A stretch of DNA of 64,000 bases from Centroberyx gerrardi (taxonomy: Eukaryota; Chordata; Actinopteri; Beryciformes; Berycidae). The stretch is from assembly GCF_048128805.1 (NCBI RefSeq), contig NC_136002.1, positions 24,817,102 to 24,881,101 of the forward strand, in the 5' to 3' direction. The notes under the pieces are model-generated. The model searched no databases and was not told the DNA's origin. It worked only from the letters and a program-made list of their open reading frames with translations. A program made the translations under genes and the position numbers. Positions 36,068 to 46,817 of the stretch are shown here, piece by piece. The number at the start of each line of letters is the position of its first letter. The stretch's first letter is position 1.

Positions 36068-36615
36068 CCGTTACCAATATGGCAGAAGTCATGCCTGCTT
36101 GTATTTAGATTATTGCAACTCTCTGCATTCCAGTATCAGTAAAAGGTCACTGTCCCGTCTACAACTAGTGCAAAGCTACCAGGGTGCTAATAGGTGCTAA
36201 ACACAGAGATCGCATCACTCCCTGGCTACCAATCCAGTTTAGAATTGATTATAAGATTTTACTGATCACATTCAAAGCGCAGTATGGTTTGGCCTCTATA
36301 GCTACATCTGTGATCTTTTAACTCCCTATGAGCCAAATCGTAGCCTGAGATCCTCCATATCAACTTTCAAATCACTAGTTTTATAAACTAGCTTTTCTGT
36401 ATTTAATTCCTCTTTTATCTAATTTTATGTTTACTTTATTGTGTTTTTATCTCGCTTTTTTTTTTTTTGCTTTATTGTGTTGTGATTTAATCTACCATTT
36501 GTTTTGTGGTGCTATTGTTTTATTATCTCACCTGGTCTTTTTTATATATGTGAAGCACTTTGTAAACTGCTTTTTAGAAGAGTGCTATAGAAATAAAGTT
36601 TATTCATTATTATTA
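36068..36615 (+). mobile_element. LINE 3' fragment (end of reverse transcriptase plus 3' tail)
   Basis: Broken plus-strand translation gives YCNSL, SRLQLVQ, ICDLLTPYEPNRSLRSS and ISTFKS. These are motifs of the C-terminal region of CR1/L2/Rex-type LINE proteins. The 3' UTR ends with GTGAAGCACTTTGTAAACTG and GTGCTATAGAAATAAAGTTT followed by a TTATTA repeat, the typical tail of such fish elements. Several stops and a collapsed middle show an old 5'-truncated copy. Confidence 0.75.
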
Positions 36616-37488
36616 TAAAAAGCTGCCAGATGACTTGTCATATCATGTCTCTTTAGAGGATCTTTTTGCTCTTGAAATATCTCGCCATCATATAGATTTT
36701 TTTCTTTATTTAAATACATTTAAGGAAGTGGTAACATCAATGAAGTACAATGGAAAAACAACTATACCGCCTGGATTATTTCTGATATTTGTTAATAATT
36801 CATAGATATCCCATAGAGAGACTTGTGCTGACATTATGAATGTGAAAATAAGGGGAAAAAGGTTTCGAATGACAATAACCCTGAAAGTCTCTCATTCATC
36901 AGTACCTCTGACCATGGTTACTGTCACAAAAACCTTTCTGAGTTTGCTTCTCGGCAACATTAGCCGTCAGACTGAGTCTGGTATCTGAGACATGCATCTA
37001 AATCTATCTTGTATCTAAGACAACAGGCCCAAGTGTCACGATTTTTGCTTGTGCTCGTGCTACGATTTGCTTCTCCTTTTTGGCCATGACATGGACTCAC
37101 ACACACTCCTTGCTCTTTAGCACCAATGAGCCTCTTCCCATGTATTCAATCCATTGAAAAGCTGTTTATTCACTGGCACAAATGATGCTATTTAAAGAAC
37201 ATGACAAAATAGAGTAAAAATTGAGTTTTTTTAATGTACCATTTTGTCAACACCTGCAAAAGAATACAGTATTGTTGAAATAAGGGTACTGAAAAGCATT
37301 AGCCTGTTAGCATTCAAACATTCAAAAAGCCAAAACATTTCTTATTTACAGTGTGTTTTGATCCCAACAAATATTTTATCATTAACAAAAACACTTAAGA
37401 TTATCCAAGGATGCAACTTTCACAAGAAAATACAGGCCTGATATGTTACATGTATTTACATATTGCTCTTACAGAAACTATTCAATGG
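36616..37488. other. Intergenic stretch downstream of a minus-strand OR gene
   Basis: AT-rich DNA with no recognised gene. It would contain the 3' UTR of the minus-strand receptor that ends at 37491. Confidence 0.4.
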
Positions 37489-37490
37489 TC

Positions 37491-38417
37491 TCAGGTTTTT
37501 TGAAATATCTTAAACATCCTATTTCTTATTTCTTTAGTTCTAAGACAGTACACAAAGGGATTTACAAGAGATGGACCAAGAATGGCCCCAATCATCAAGC
37601 CGTGGCGCTCCTCCAGAGTTAACACCACACCTATCCTGGTCAAGACAATGCGAATAAATAACGGACAGTAATAACACGTGACCACAATCAAGTGACTCAA
37701 GCAAGTGCTAAACATTTTCTTTTTGTCGTTCTTTGAGAACGATTTCGCAGCAAAAATGATCCACAAGTATGACAGGCAAATAAAACTGAATGTGAAAAAT
37801 AACAGAAAGAATGATATGATGCTTATCATGCTGAAATAGTAACCGGGGTTGACACAAGACGCTCGCACTATGGCAGCATAATCACAGAAAATGTACTTCA
37901 GCCTTGAGTGACAGTAAGGGAGGGGAATCACAGTAGCAGGCATAACGGCCACAAAAGCACAGGCAACAATCCAGAGGAGGTATGTCAGGACAACGGTACG
38001 CACATTTGTTAAAAACTGATGATATTTCAAAGGACAAGAGATAGCAATCAGTCGATCAAATGCCATAACAGACAAAGCAAACATCTCCATCACCCCTCCC
38101 AGGTGGAAAACAAACATTTGAAACATGCATGGCACATAGGATATGGTCTTAACACCGGCAACCAGAACACCGATCACTGTTGGACTGGCGCTGGAGCTGT
38201 ACAGCACGTCGACAACGGCCAGGTTGCAAATCAGAAGATACATCGGTTTGTGCAATCGCTTGTCATAAATGATGAAGATTATATTCACCGTATTGGCTAC
38301 CATGACTAGAACATAGACAACTAATATCACCACCCCTAGTACCATGGGCCTCTCAGTTGTGTCAAAACCACCGATAACAAATTCTGTCACTTTGGTTGAA
38401 ACGTTCCATAAGGGCAT
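37491..38417 (-). CDS. Divergent odorant receptor with DRL in place of DRY (intact, 308 aa)
   Basis: An intact single-exon odorant receptor unlike the other genes here. There is a sequon at N5, then FVIGGFDTTERP before TM1 (about 25-50, with AN replacing GN). LHKPMY is at 55-60. MAFDRLIAIS starts at 118; the DRY arginine motif is DRL at 121-123. The second loop is LPYCHSRLKYIFCDYAAI, TM6 has KMFSTCLSHLIV, and TM7 reads NPFVY at 286-290. The ATG at 38417 is chosen because an upstream in-frame TTG (38426) is not a normal start and a 3' splice site CAG (complement of 38445-38447) lies 27 bases before the ATG. It seems to represent a different fish OR subfamily from both neighbouring sets. Confidence 0.92.
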   Translation of the reverse strand: MPLWNVSTKVTEFVIGGFDTTERPMVLGVVILVVYVLVMVANTVNIIFIIYDKRLHKPMYLLICNLAVVDVLYSSSASPTVIGVLVAGVKTISYVPCMFQMFVFHLGGVMEMFALSVMAFDRLIAISCPLKYHQFLTNVRTVVLTYLLWIVACAFVAVMPATVIPLPYCHSRLKYIFCDYAAIVRASCVNPGYYFSMISIISFFLLFFTFSFICLSYLWIIFAAKSFSKNDKKKMFSTCLSHLIVVTCYYCPLFIRIVLTRIGVVLTLEERHGLMIGAILGPSLVNPFVYCLRTKEIRNRMFKIFQKT

Positions 38418-38426
38418 ATTCAACAA

Positions 38427-39225
38427 TATACCAACAAGAAAAAACTGCCAAAAAAGAAAGAAAGCAATGCAAAATATCTTCTCTAAAACAAAAGATCAGT
38501 CAATCTAGAAAAGCAGTTGCTGTCACATTCTGTTAAAAATCAATACATGTAACTGGACTCAATAAAACCATTTTCATTACAACCAACAGTTGACAGCGTC
38601 TGTGTTTTTCTGTATGGTGTTGGGGATGTTTAAGGCTGATCAGACCAGTAATCCCTCATAGGACAGACCCATTATCCAATCACATTGGATTTTTGAACCA
38701 CACTAGTATAAGCTATTGGGATGTTGAACAGTCAATCAATATTTGTGAACATCAACAACACCCTCCCAAAGTCACCATTTGGCACAATATGCAATAAACA
38801 ACAGAAATTCTTTGTTGTACTTTGTGTTTACAAATGTACACACAGAACCCTCCAAGATCATGGGAAGAACATAATATGGACTGTTTTCAGAAGGAGTCCC
38901 TCTAAGTTACAGATAGTATAAGTTTTGAGGAAGGACTAAGATTGATATTGTTATAAAGTTTAGCTATATTTTCAATATCAATACACATCTCACCAAATCA
39001 CGTTCTGCCATTTCCTTTAGCTCTCTTCACATCAGCTGTGATGATTTGATAACATTTGTAATGAAAACAACAACAAACAAAAAAACAGAATTTTTTTCCA
39101 GTACTGTACTCCCAGCAGGTGATGGCATTACAGGTGATGACAACATTTACCAACTCATACCAAGAAGATTTCTACTGTGAGTGAAGTTTTAATTTTTAGC
39201 TTAAGTTTTTCTGATTTGACCATGA
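38427..39225. other. Intergenic stretch upstream of the minus-strand OR gene
   Basis: AT-rich DNA with no recognised gene or element. It should hold the promoter and any 5' exon of the receptor at 37491-38417. Confidence 0.4.
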
Positions 39226-39415
39226 CTAAAACCTTTCCCTAACCTTAACCAAATTGGTTAAGGTTAGGGCCTAAACCTAACCCTAACCATAACCCTATAC
39301 CTTAAATAAAATTGTTTTAATTGCCTGAGCTTAACCTAAACCATAACCTTAACCCTAGCCTTAATCAAAGTTATTTTACTTGCCTAAACCTAACCATTAG
39401 CTAACATTTCCATGT
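39226..39415. repeat. Degenerate CTAACC/TTAACC telomere-like repeat
   Basis: Copies of CCTAACCCTAACC, CCTTAACC and inverted GGTTAAGGTTAGGG are scattered over about 190 bp. A short related tract is at 9776-9792. The spacing is irregular, so this is interspersed simple repeat rather than a true telomeric array. Confidence 0.7.
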
Positions 39416-39834
39416 GAGGGTTTGATAATTGGGATAAAGGGGCAAAGAGATAAATTGATTTCAAAACTAAATGCATTAAAGGCTGGACTTGGGGTCATCA
39501 ACAGGCAATTAGATTTCTGTGCTTTTTTGTTTCCCTATGTGATTTTTTTTTCATGAACAGTAGTTCCACCTGGCATGTGCAAAACGGACAAGAAGTTTAT
39601 TAAAGCTATTCAAAGTTTCCCAGTTCTCTGCAACTTTTATTTGCACACAAGAATACAGGAACAAATGTCTCAAAAACGTGGGAACAGTTGCATCCATCAT
39701 TGGAGTCGATGGAAAAAAGAAATTATGAAACATTATGAAAGGCAATGTAGCAACCAAAGTAGCAAAATATACATGTTTTGCCTGTTCAAAACTTTGTAGC
39801 TTCTTGAGACTATTTCATAGACGCAGTCGGAGCC

Positions 39835-40187
39835 TCTTGCACCGTCCACAATCAGAACAGAGAGACTGACAGAGTGAATGTGGGCTTAGCTGCCTCTAAA
39901 ACAAGGACAAAGACATGTGGTGCTCTGTCGCTCTGGAACAGCTTTCCTGTTGATCTGAAGACTGCTACATCAAAAACTTTACACAGAAGTTTAAGACCTT
40001 TTTTTATCCTAATCATTGATGCCTTTCTATCCTCTATATAATCTAAATATTTGCTATTGATTGATTGATTGTTTCACTGATTGCCTTAAATTGATATTCT
40101 TTTTACTCTTGCATTGCATAGGTATTTATGTCTTAAATAAATAAATAAGTAAATAAATAAAGTTTGATTTGATTTGATTTGATTTGA
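39835..40187 (+). mobile_element. LINE 3' end fragment with simple-repeat tail
   Basis: A short plus-strand stretch reads RTKTCGALSLWNSFPVDLKT and then LHRSLRPFF, the conserved C-terminal end of CR1/L2/Rex-type LINE proteins (APRLWNSLP-type motif). AT-rich 3' sequence follows, ending in TAAATAAATAAG and a (GATTT)n run at about 40162-40187. Confidence 0.6.
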
Positions 40188-40411
40188 GCCTGCAGCCATA
40201 TTCTAAAAAGAGATCACAGTATCAATGTTTCGGGACTCAGATTACAGCATATGAAGTCTGATTTAAGCTTTTGTCAGCTCTGTTAAAAATGAGCTATAAA
40301 CAGCTTCTCGTATACTAGATCAGTGGTTCTCAACGTGGGGTCCGGGGACCACAAGGGGTCCTTCAGAGTGCTCCACAGCAAACTGATGAATTGTTAAACG
40401 TCACCATGATT

Positions 40412-40413
<2 letters not shown>

Positions 40414-40465
<52 letters not shown>
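40414..40465. repeat. (GATA)n microsatellite, continued at 41143-41153
   Basis: About 13 GATA units, interrupted by the element at 40466-41142, after which the tract resumes as TAGATAGATAG. Confidence 0.95.
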
Positions 40466-41142
40466 CCGTATTTCCTCTAATAGTGGCCCAGGCCTTTATT
40501 TACCTCAACTGCAGAGGGTACCAGGCCTTTATTGGAAGCAGGCTTATATTAGAGACAGGCCTTTATTTCTAATTCCCTCTGTTTGATAAGTATATTTGCT
40601 CATATTTTAGTACGAAGCCTCCTTGTTTTCTGATCTGCTTCTGTTGGGGTACGTTAGGTAGACGTTTTTTTGTTACTGCAATGCATTACGATAATTACGG
40701 TAATCGACGACGGCATGCTCCAGAGACTTCCGCCGGCCGAGCCATCTTGTGGCACTTGTACGTTACTACAAACTACAGTTACAAACAGGCACCAGGAGTT
40801 TACCGGTATCCACCGTTGTTTGCTAACTGAAGCTAACTGAAGCTAACTGAACCTGGGCGCCGATGTGTTCCCGGTGATCCGGCCGAGATTTCGGCGGGGG
40901 TCCGAGGCTTGGATTGGGAGGATCAATGCGGGCCATGGGCGCGGTGGAGAGGACAGCGGCGGAGAGAGGAGACGGACACGGTCCAGCCATATACTAGGTT
41001 TTGACCTAGTCTTGTTTCCTTTGTTTTTTCCCCCGGCCTGTATTTGAGGCCGGCCTTTATTTGTTCGTGTCGACGACGGCCCCGGCCATTATCGGAGACC
41101 CGGCTTTTAATTGACTACAGGCCACTATTAGAGGAAATACGG
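40466..41142. mobile_element. 677-bp TIR element inserted in the (GATA)n tract
   Basis: The ends are near-perfect inverted repeats: CCGTATTTCCTCTAATAGTG on the left and CCGTATTTCCTCTAATAGTG read from the right, followed by GCC in both. It sits at a TA duplication (40464-40465 and 41143-41144) in the microsatellite. The subterminal parts repeat GGCCTTTATT-type sequence. The centre is GC- and CpG-rich (about 40700-41100), unlike the surrounding DNA. No transposase motif was recognised. Confidence 0.85.
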
Positions 41143-41596
41143 TAGATAGATAGAGTACTTTATTTATCCCCGAAGGGAAATTCCAGTGTTGCAGCAGCAA
41201 TTTACATAAATGACAAAAAACACACACAATGAGGTAGGTAAAAGTCAGAACACAGAATTACAAATATATGTATATCTATATATATATAGATATAGATATA
41301 TAAATATACAAAAGCTACTACAACTATAACTACTATTATATATGTGGGGGAGGAGGAGTAGGAGGATTTAATTTACAAGAAGTTAACACAATTAGAGAAT
41401 GTAGAAGGATGACTGTTATCTCTCTTCCTACAACACAGATAGTCATGGAATTCTGGACAAAATCGTATCTAACAATAAAAATATTCTCAGATTTGGGTCC
41501 AAGAGACAAAATCTCATCGAATGGGGGTCTGTGGCCCTAATCTGCACTAGATTAGGGTCCTTGATATGAAAAAGGTTGAGAAACACTGTACTAGAC

Positions 41597-43512
41597 TACT
41601 GGATAGTCCAAGCTCTTTAAAAAATAGCATCCTCACATTTTTGCAGCCTAATACTTTTTGAAGTGGTCAGACTGATATTGACTGGAGGGTCGGAATGTTT
41701 TACGGGAAGACTGACATCCAATTTGCAACTTCATGGGATTAAAACTGCCAAATAAAGTTACTTGGCAAACAAAGCTAGACAGTAGACAGACATTTTTTGC
41801 AAACTAAATGGCCTAGACTAACTTTTTCTACATTAATGCTACATGTGTAAGCATTCTATCATCTTTCAACTCATGATTACCTTCAAAAAGTTATCTGTAA
41901 GGCTGGGGATGACGTGTTTGTTTTGGACCTATGATACTAAAAGCAACAACACAGTAAATTAGGTCCAAGAGGAAGCTAATTAGTGTCTCACATCAACAGT
42001 GGTCCCAGGTGTGTGATTAAAGTGTGTGTGTGTGTGTCTATACCTTAGTGAATTATCATTTCAAACAGTCTTATGCAATCCCTTTTTCCTGCATTACATA
42101 TTCTTCTTTACATAATTCCAAAATATTGTGTTTCACATATGATATCTTCTCTTTGACAAATTTCTCTATCTAACTATAGCAGGGAAATTAAACCCCTAAC
42201 TATAATATTTACAGTATATATCCAATGAAAGTTTACTCTAGATTTGTGAAGATGAACAAGCCTCCTCCAAAGCTAGAAGCGAGAACTGCTGATGTACGAT
42301 GCCCACAAGCTAAGGCCCTCACAGGTCAAGATCATGGATTCATTTTAATCCCGAGCCTGACTGAGTATTCTGGTTTTTGATTCTTAGCTCTAATTTGAAC
42401 AACTGTGAAGATAAGTTTGTGAAAGGACACACACAAAAACACACAAACAGACCCAATGAAAAAAATACATCCAATGAGACATAATGACTAGGAGGCCTAG
42501 AAGGTATGGCTGAAATTAGGAAATATTATTTTTTGTGACACTGAAAGGTTTTTTCTTACCGGGGTGGTATGCATTTCTTTGAATGGCATCAATCCAGTTA
42601 TCAATTTATTTTGTAACTGTAGTAGTGTGTTTCTTCACAATGCCCCTATCAGCAAAGTGAAACTTACATATCAAGGCTTTCTTTTTAAAAACCACATATG
42701 ATCCCAATAAATAATTTCGGTGTGCTTCTGAAAAAGGTGAGAACATGTTTTCCACCACCATCATAAAAATGACCACAATCATACAAAATATAGAGAAAGA
42801 TTCAGATAAGTCAATCAAAATCATTAGATTATCTGTGATAGTCATGAGTAAACCAAAACCCAACCAGTACCCAGAGTGATTTTTTTTAGCAGTATGTGTT
42901 CATACTCTAGTTTTCTAAATGTTTCCAGGTCAATGGAGTTGTTCTCTTACTTCTATCTTAAGAGATACTTGATTAAAATCGAAATACAAAATTTAGATCA
43001 TCGTAGTGACATAAATGTTTTAGGGTAGATTTTACCGTCAGTGTACTTGCAGTGTACTTGAAGTTTCAGTGAAGTACTATTTGCACTACAATTCTTACTG
43101 CGACTACAACTATTACTCCTTCTCCTCCTACTACACTACTACTAATAATAATAATAACAATAACAACAATAGGTACGCATCTATCCAACTACCTATAGAA
43201 AAAACTATAAAAGCCAACCCAATTGGAATTTTATGTTTAATAATTTATGACTGCAACCTGAAGCGTCAGACTGCTAATGAAATCCACTATGATTACACAT
43301 TTGCTTGGCGGCTGTGCTTAGAGACCAGCATTAACACTGGGAATATTAACTCAGCTTTCAAAATATCAATTTATGTCTCCTTCGGGGTTTTCCAAAACTG
43401 CAGTTGTTTGTTCCATGGGGATTTATAATCTATTAACATTATTAAATGAACTGGGACTTTCAGTGGGTTATCATGGGGTTACACACAGTTATTACACAAT
43501 ATTTCTTGCTAT
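41597..43512. other. Intergenic stretch, no gene recognised
   Basis: AT-rich DNA with a short GT run near 42022 and an ATA/ACA-type simple repeat at about 43130-43172. Open stretches on both strands lack motifs. Confidence 0.4.
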
Positions 43513-44172
43513 CATTTCCCCATTGACCAATTTAATCGCTCTGAAAAAAAGAGTGTGAGTTTCTTAATCAGATTTTTTTTTTTTTTACATGATCTTACAA
43601 TTGTAGTATCTTATCACTCACTCAAAAGAAAAATCAATAACTCTCAAAGTGCCACTGTGATTTTTTTCTTAAAGCATTGGATGCATTTCAGCTTTCTTGA
43701 AGTTCCTTATGAAACAATTGCCATCAGTGTGGCCCATAGAGGCCGATTGAGGGATTGTTAGCGATCCACTGAGGATAAGAGACTGATGGATACCTCACCA
43801 TCACAAGGTGTGGACCAAGAACTCACATAAAGAGGTATATCAGTAGAGTAAACTACCATAGTAGTGACACCTGTATGGGAAGGGTAAGCATAAACTCTCA
43901 GGTCCTAGAAACTGCACTAGCCACACATATAATACTCACTGAATTCACACTTAAATGCTTTATTACTTATTTTTATATAATATTATTTACTGAGATTAGA
44001 GTGCAAAGAAAATGAATTTGTGAGATCAAAGGAAACACTAATGCAGTATCAGATTGACAATTATAAGTAGTATAGGATTACTATTATTTCATTTATTTGA
44101 ACCAATATTTACATTTCCATCTGTTGTCCTCTGATTTCCTTTTCATTGTGTTTAGGAAATTCCTGCTCCATC

Positions 44173-45147
44173 ATGCCAGAGGGAAATCAGAGCTTTGTGA
44201 CTGAATTTGTCCTTACTGGATTCCCTGGACTTCACCCAGAGTACCAAGGCCTTGCCTCAGCTGTATTATTCTTAGTTTATCTCTTAATTTTGATAGGAAA
44301 TGTTTCAATTATTGTTTTATTTGCAACCGACCGGGGCCTTCATAAGCCCATGTATTGTATTATGCTTAATCTGAATGCATGTGATATTTTCTTTAGCACA
44401 ACCACATTACCAAAGATCATCACTAAGTATTGGTTTAAATCGGGAAAAATTTCATTCACCGCTTGCTTTATCCAAATGTACTTTGTGCACTATCTTGGCT
44501 CAGTGAATTCCTTTGTTCTATTCATAATGGCTTTAGACAGGTATTTGGCTATCTGCCATCCTCTCAAATATCCAATTTTGATCAAAAACTCCACTATTAT
44601 CATTCTCAGTATTACTGCATGGGTTGTTGCAAAAGCAGCCCCTTTAATGTTAGTTATTAGGGCATACCCTCTTCCTTACTGTGCCTCAAACACAATCAAT
44701 CACTGCTACTGTGATCATATTGGTATAACAAAGCTTGCATGCACTGACCGGGCCCCTTATGGCATTCCTGCATTTATTGCTGCAATGATTGTGCTGCTTG
44801 TACCTCTGGCATTTATCGTTTTCTCCTATAGCTCTATCATTTTAGCAGTGCTTAAAATAGCAAATTTGCAAGGCCGGCTCAAAACTCTGTCTACCTGCAG
44901 TGCTCAGCTGATAATAATCACACTCTATTATCTACCCAGGAGTTTTGTCTATTTGTCGAGCATTGTTGGCATTAAATTCAGTCCCGATATACGTATAGTA
45001 ATTATCATGCTGTATAGCCTTTTCCCCCCCATGGTTAACCCACTTATATACTGCTTAAGAGCTAAAGACATGAGAGAAAGCCTGACCAAACGATTCAAGA
45101 GGAACACTGTTCCACAGAAAGCTCAGGTTACTGCTATTTGTAACTGA
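44173..45147 (+). CDS. Odorant receptor, set B, tandem copy 1 (intact, 324 aa)
   Basis: An intact single-exon odorant receptor. There is a sequon at N5, then FVLTGFPGLHPEYQG. TM1 spans about 28-52 with GN at 42-43. LHKPMY is at 56-61. MALDRYLAIC starts at 119, with DRY at 122-124. The second loop has LPYCASNTINHCYCDHIG, TM6 has KTLSTCSAQL, and TM7 NPLIY at 289-293. The ATG at 44173 is chosen over upstream in-frame non-ATG codons; a 3' splice site TTGTGTTTAG ends at 44155, 17 bases upstream. AATAAA at 45208 is 61 bases past the stop. It differs from copy 2 at nine residues: V44A, A69V, T84S, S90L, N139K, G197S, S257C, I264N and K306R. Ser257 looks derived, since the paralogues at 49816, 54937 and 60300 have Cys there. 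Confidence 0.94.
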   Translation: MPEGNQSFVTEFVLTGFPGLHPEYQGLASAVLFLVYLLILIGNVSIIVLFATDRGLHKPMYCIMLNLNACDIFFSTTTLPKIITKYWFKSGKISFTACFIQMYFVHYLGSVNSFVLFIMALDRYLAICHPLKYPILIKNSTIIILSITAWVVAKAAPLMLVIRAYPLPYCASNTINHCYCDHIGITKLACTDRAPYGIPAFIAAMIVLLVPLAFIVFSYSSIILAVLKIANLQGRLKTLSTCSAQLIIITLYYLPRSFVYLSSIVGIKFSPDIRIVIIMLYSLFPPMVNPLIYCLRAKDMRESLTKRFKRNTVPQKAQVTAICN

Positions 45148-46817
45148 TAAATCACTGCATTATTCACTGCTGTACCTTTCTTCTAATTAGCCTGTAATGT
45201 TGCATGAAATAAATGTTTTTTAAGCTACAAGTTTGGTAAATGACAGTTCATTTGAACTAGTAGCTGGTGAATATAAAATTCTGCCCAAACTTTAAAATAT
45301 CCACATTCAAACATCCATACTTAATTATAACAATTACGTTTACCATGAATAGGACTGATAGCCTACTTTCATGTCATTTTATGCCCATTTCAAACATTCT
45401 GTTCAGGTTAAGCCGAAGCAGTTTTATAATGTTCAATGTTATTTCAAAACATACTTTACTTTTATTAATATGCTTGGTGACTTCTGTTGAAGCGTACAAA
45501 AGAGAACAGCCTAAACCTTAACTTGGGCCAAACCTCAGTGTCCGCCACAGGTTTCCAGATTTGGTGGCAGGCCAGGAAGGGCAGACTGGGAGCAGTGCCA
45601 GGGTATTAGTAGTTATATACTGTTGAATCCAAAAAGTAAGGCTTACACCTTCTTGACAGAATCATTTACATTCCTCTGTAGCCATATTATGACCTCTAGC
45701 ACAGAAATGTAGGTTTTCTCCAGGCAAAATCTGCTGGCACATAAGCAGTTTATACTGTCTCCAATCAAAGAAATACTACTACTACTACTAGCAAGCCTCT
45801 ATCATTTGATCTACTGTATATAATCCTCAGTTTTATATTCAAGCTATTTAGATGTGTCTCAGGGAACTACATTTTAATATATGCTGTGATACTTTGTATT
45901 ACATGCCAATTACAATGTTAAACTGTTCCTGAACAGTTGATATTTTAGAGATACAAGGTTCACCTGACTGATAATATGTAAAATAAAATGACATGATACA
46001 TTATGGTTTACATTCATAATTCCTGAACAAGAGGTTCCTACCAGCTATGTATATGGTAAATTTATTAATACTCACTCAATCTCCATATTGGCTAGCTTCT
46101 CTGATTTGGGCCTTACTATTTGAGAAAAAATAAATTAAGTAATTTCATTTCTGATCACTTCATCTGATAGGGAACTTGTTTCGCTTTCAAGAAAACATAT
46201 TTTTCCATCTCAAGCAGAAAACCCTGAAATTAGTATCATTATTTTCTGACAAAGACCCTACTTAAGTTCAACCCCATTACAGACAGCTTGGACTCTGAAT
46301 ATGTTTGGAAAAGTTCCTTGTTATAGATCACTAGCTCTAAGCAGAAATGTGATATAAAAACCCACACCATTCGCCCTCCAAACCATGTCATGAGTACTTT
46401 ATGTTTTGCGAACCTGCACATTTTGTATTAAAATTATTAACATCAGAAATATTAGAGCATATTATTTTCTATTGATTACTGTACACACCATACACATTTT
46501 TGACAAACATCAATTACATATTTTTTATAACTCAAATTATTATTTAAAAATTATATGACAATGTTGAACACAGTGTAACAGGGTTGAAAATGGTAATAGA
46601 GTTGAAGGACAATCAATATTTCACTGTTCAGCATAATTGTAATCATTGTCTAAAACATTGTTTATATTGAGAAACAAGACTAGAATGACCTAGTGCAAGC
46701 CGGGCCCTTGATGTCTCGCCTCCTCTTGGCTTTCGCACCCTAGTATAATAGGTGTTCTGTACTGCCCTCTGCATTGTAGTGATATACTATATAAGTGGCA
46801 CTTTGTACAATTTTAAA
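45148..46817. other. Intergenic part of duplication copy 1
   Basis: To about 46108 this matches the flank of the second copy, without the two insertions found there. No gene was recognised. A CTACTACTACTA run is at about 45775. Confidence 0.5.

Larger units (their letters stand above)
40321..41588. mobile_element. hAT-type element with other repeats nested inside
   Basis: The left end CAGTGGTTCTCAA and the right end, read inward, CAGTGTTTCTCAA form the short inverted repeats typical of hAT elements. They are flanked by an 8-bp target duplication with one mismatch, TACTAGAT (40313-40320) and TACTAGAC (41589-41596). Inside lie a (GATA)n array, an independent TIR element (40466-41142) and a LINE/SINE-tail-like segment (TACTTTATTTATCCCCGAAG at about 41156). 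No transposase was recognised, so it is non-autonomous or mostly replaced. Confidence 0.85.

Noticed and set aside
39226-39415. Interstitial telomere array
   Set aside because: CTAACC copies are irregular and mixed with other sequence; there is no long TTAGGG run.
42606-42863. Minus-strand hydrophobic stretch as an OR fragment
   Set aside because: No LHKPMY, DRY, CDN or NPxxY motif could be found in any frame nearby.
43555-43761. Open stretch upstream of the 44 kb OR as an extra gene
   Set aside because: No family motif. It is duplicated flank that is disrupted at 49250-49400 in copy 2.
44146-44172. Longer N-terminus for the set B receptors (also at 49789 and 54910)
   Set aside because: The extra codons begin at TTG or GTG and cross or abut a splice acceptor; the first ATG gives a normal OR start.
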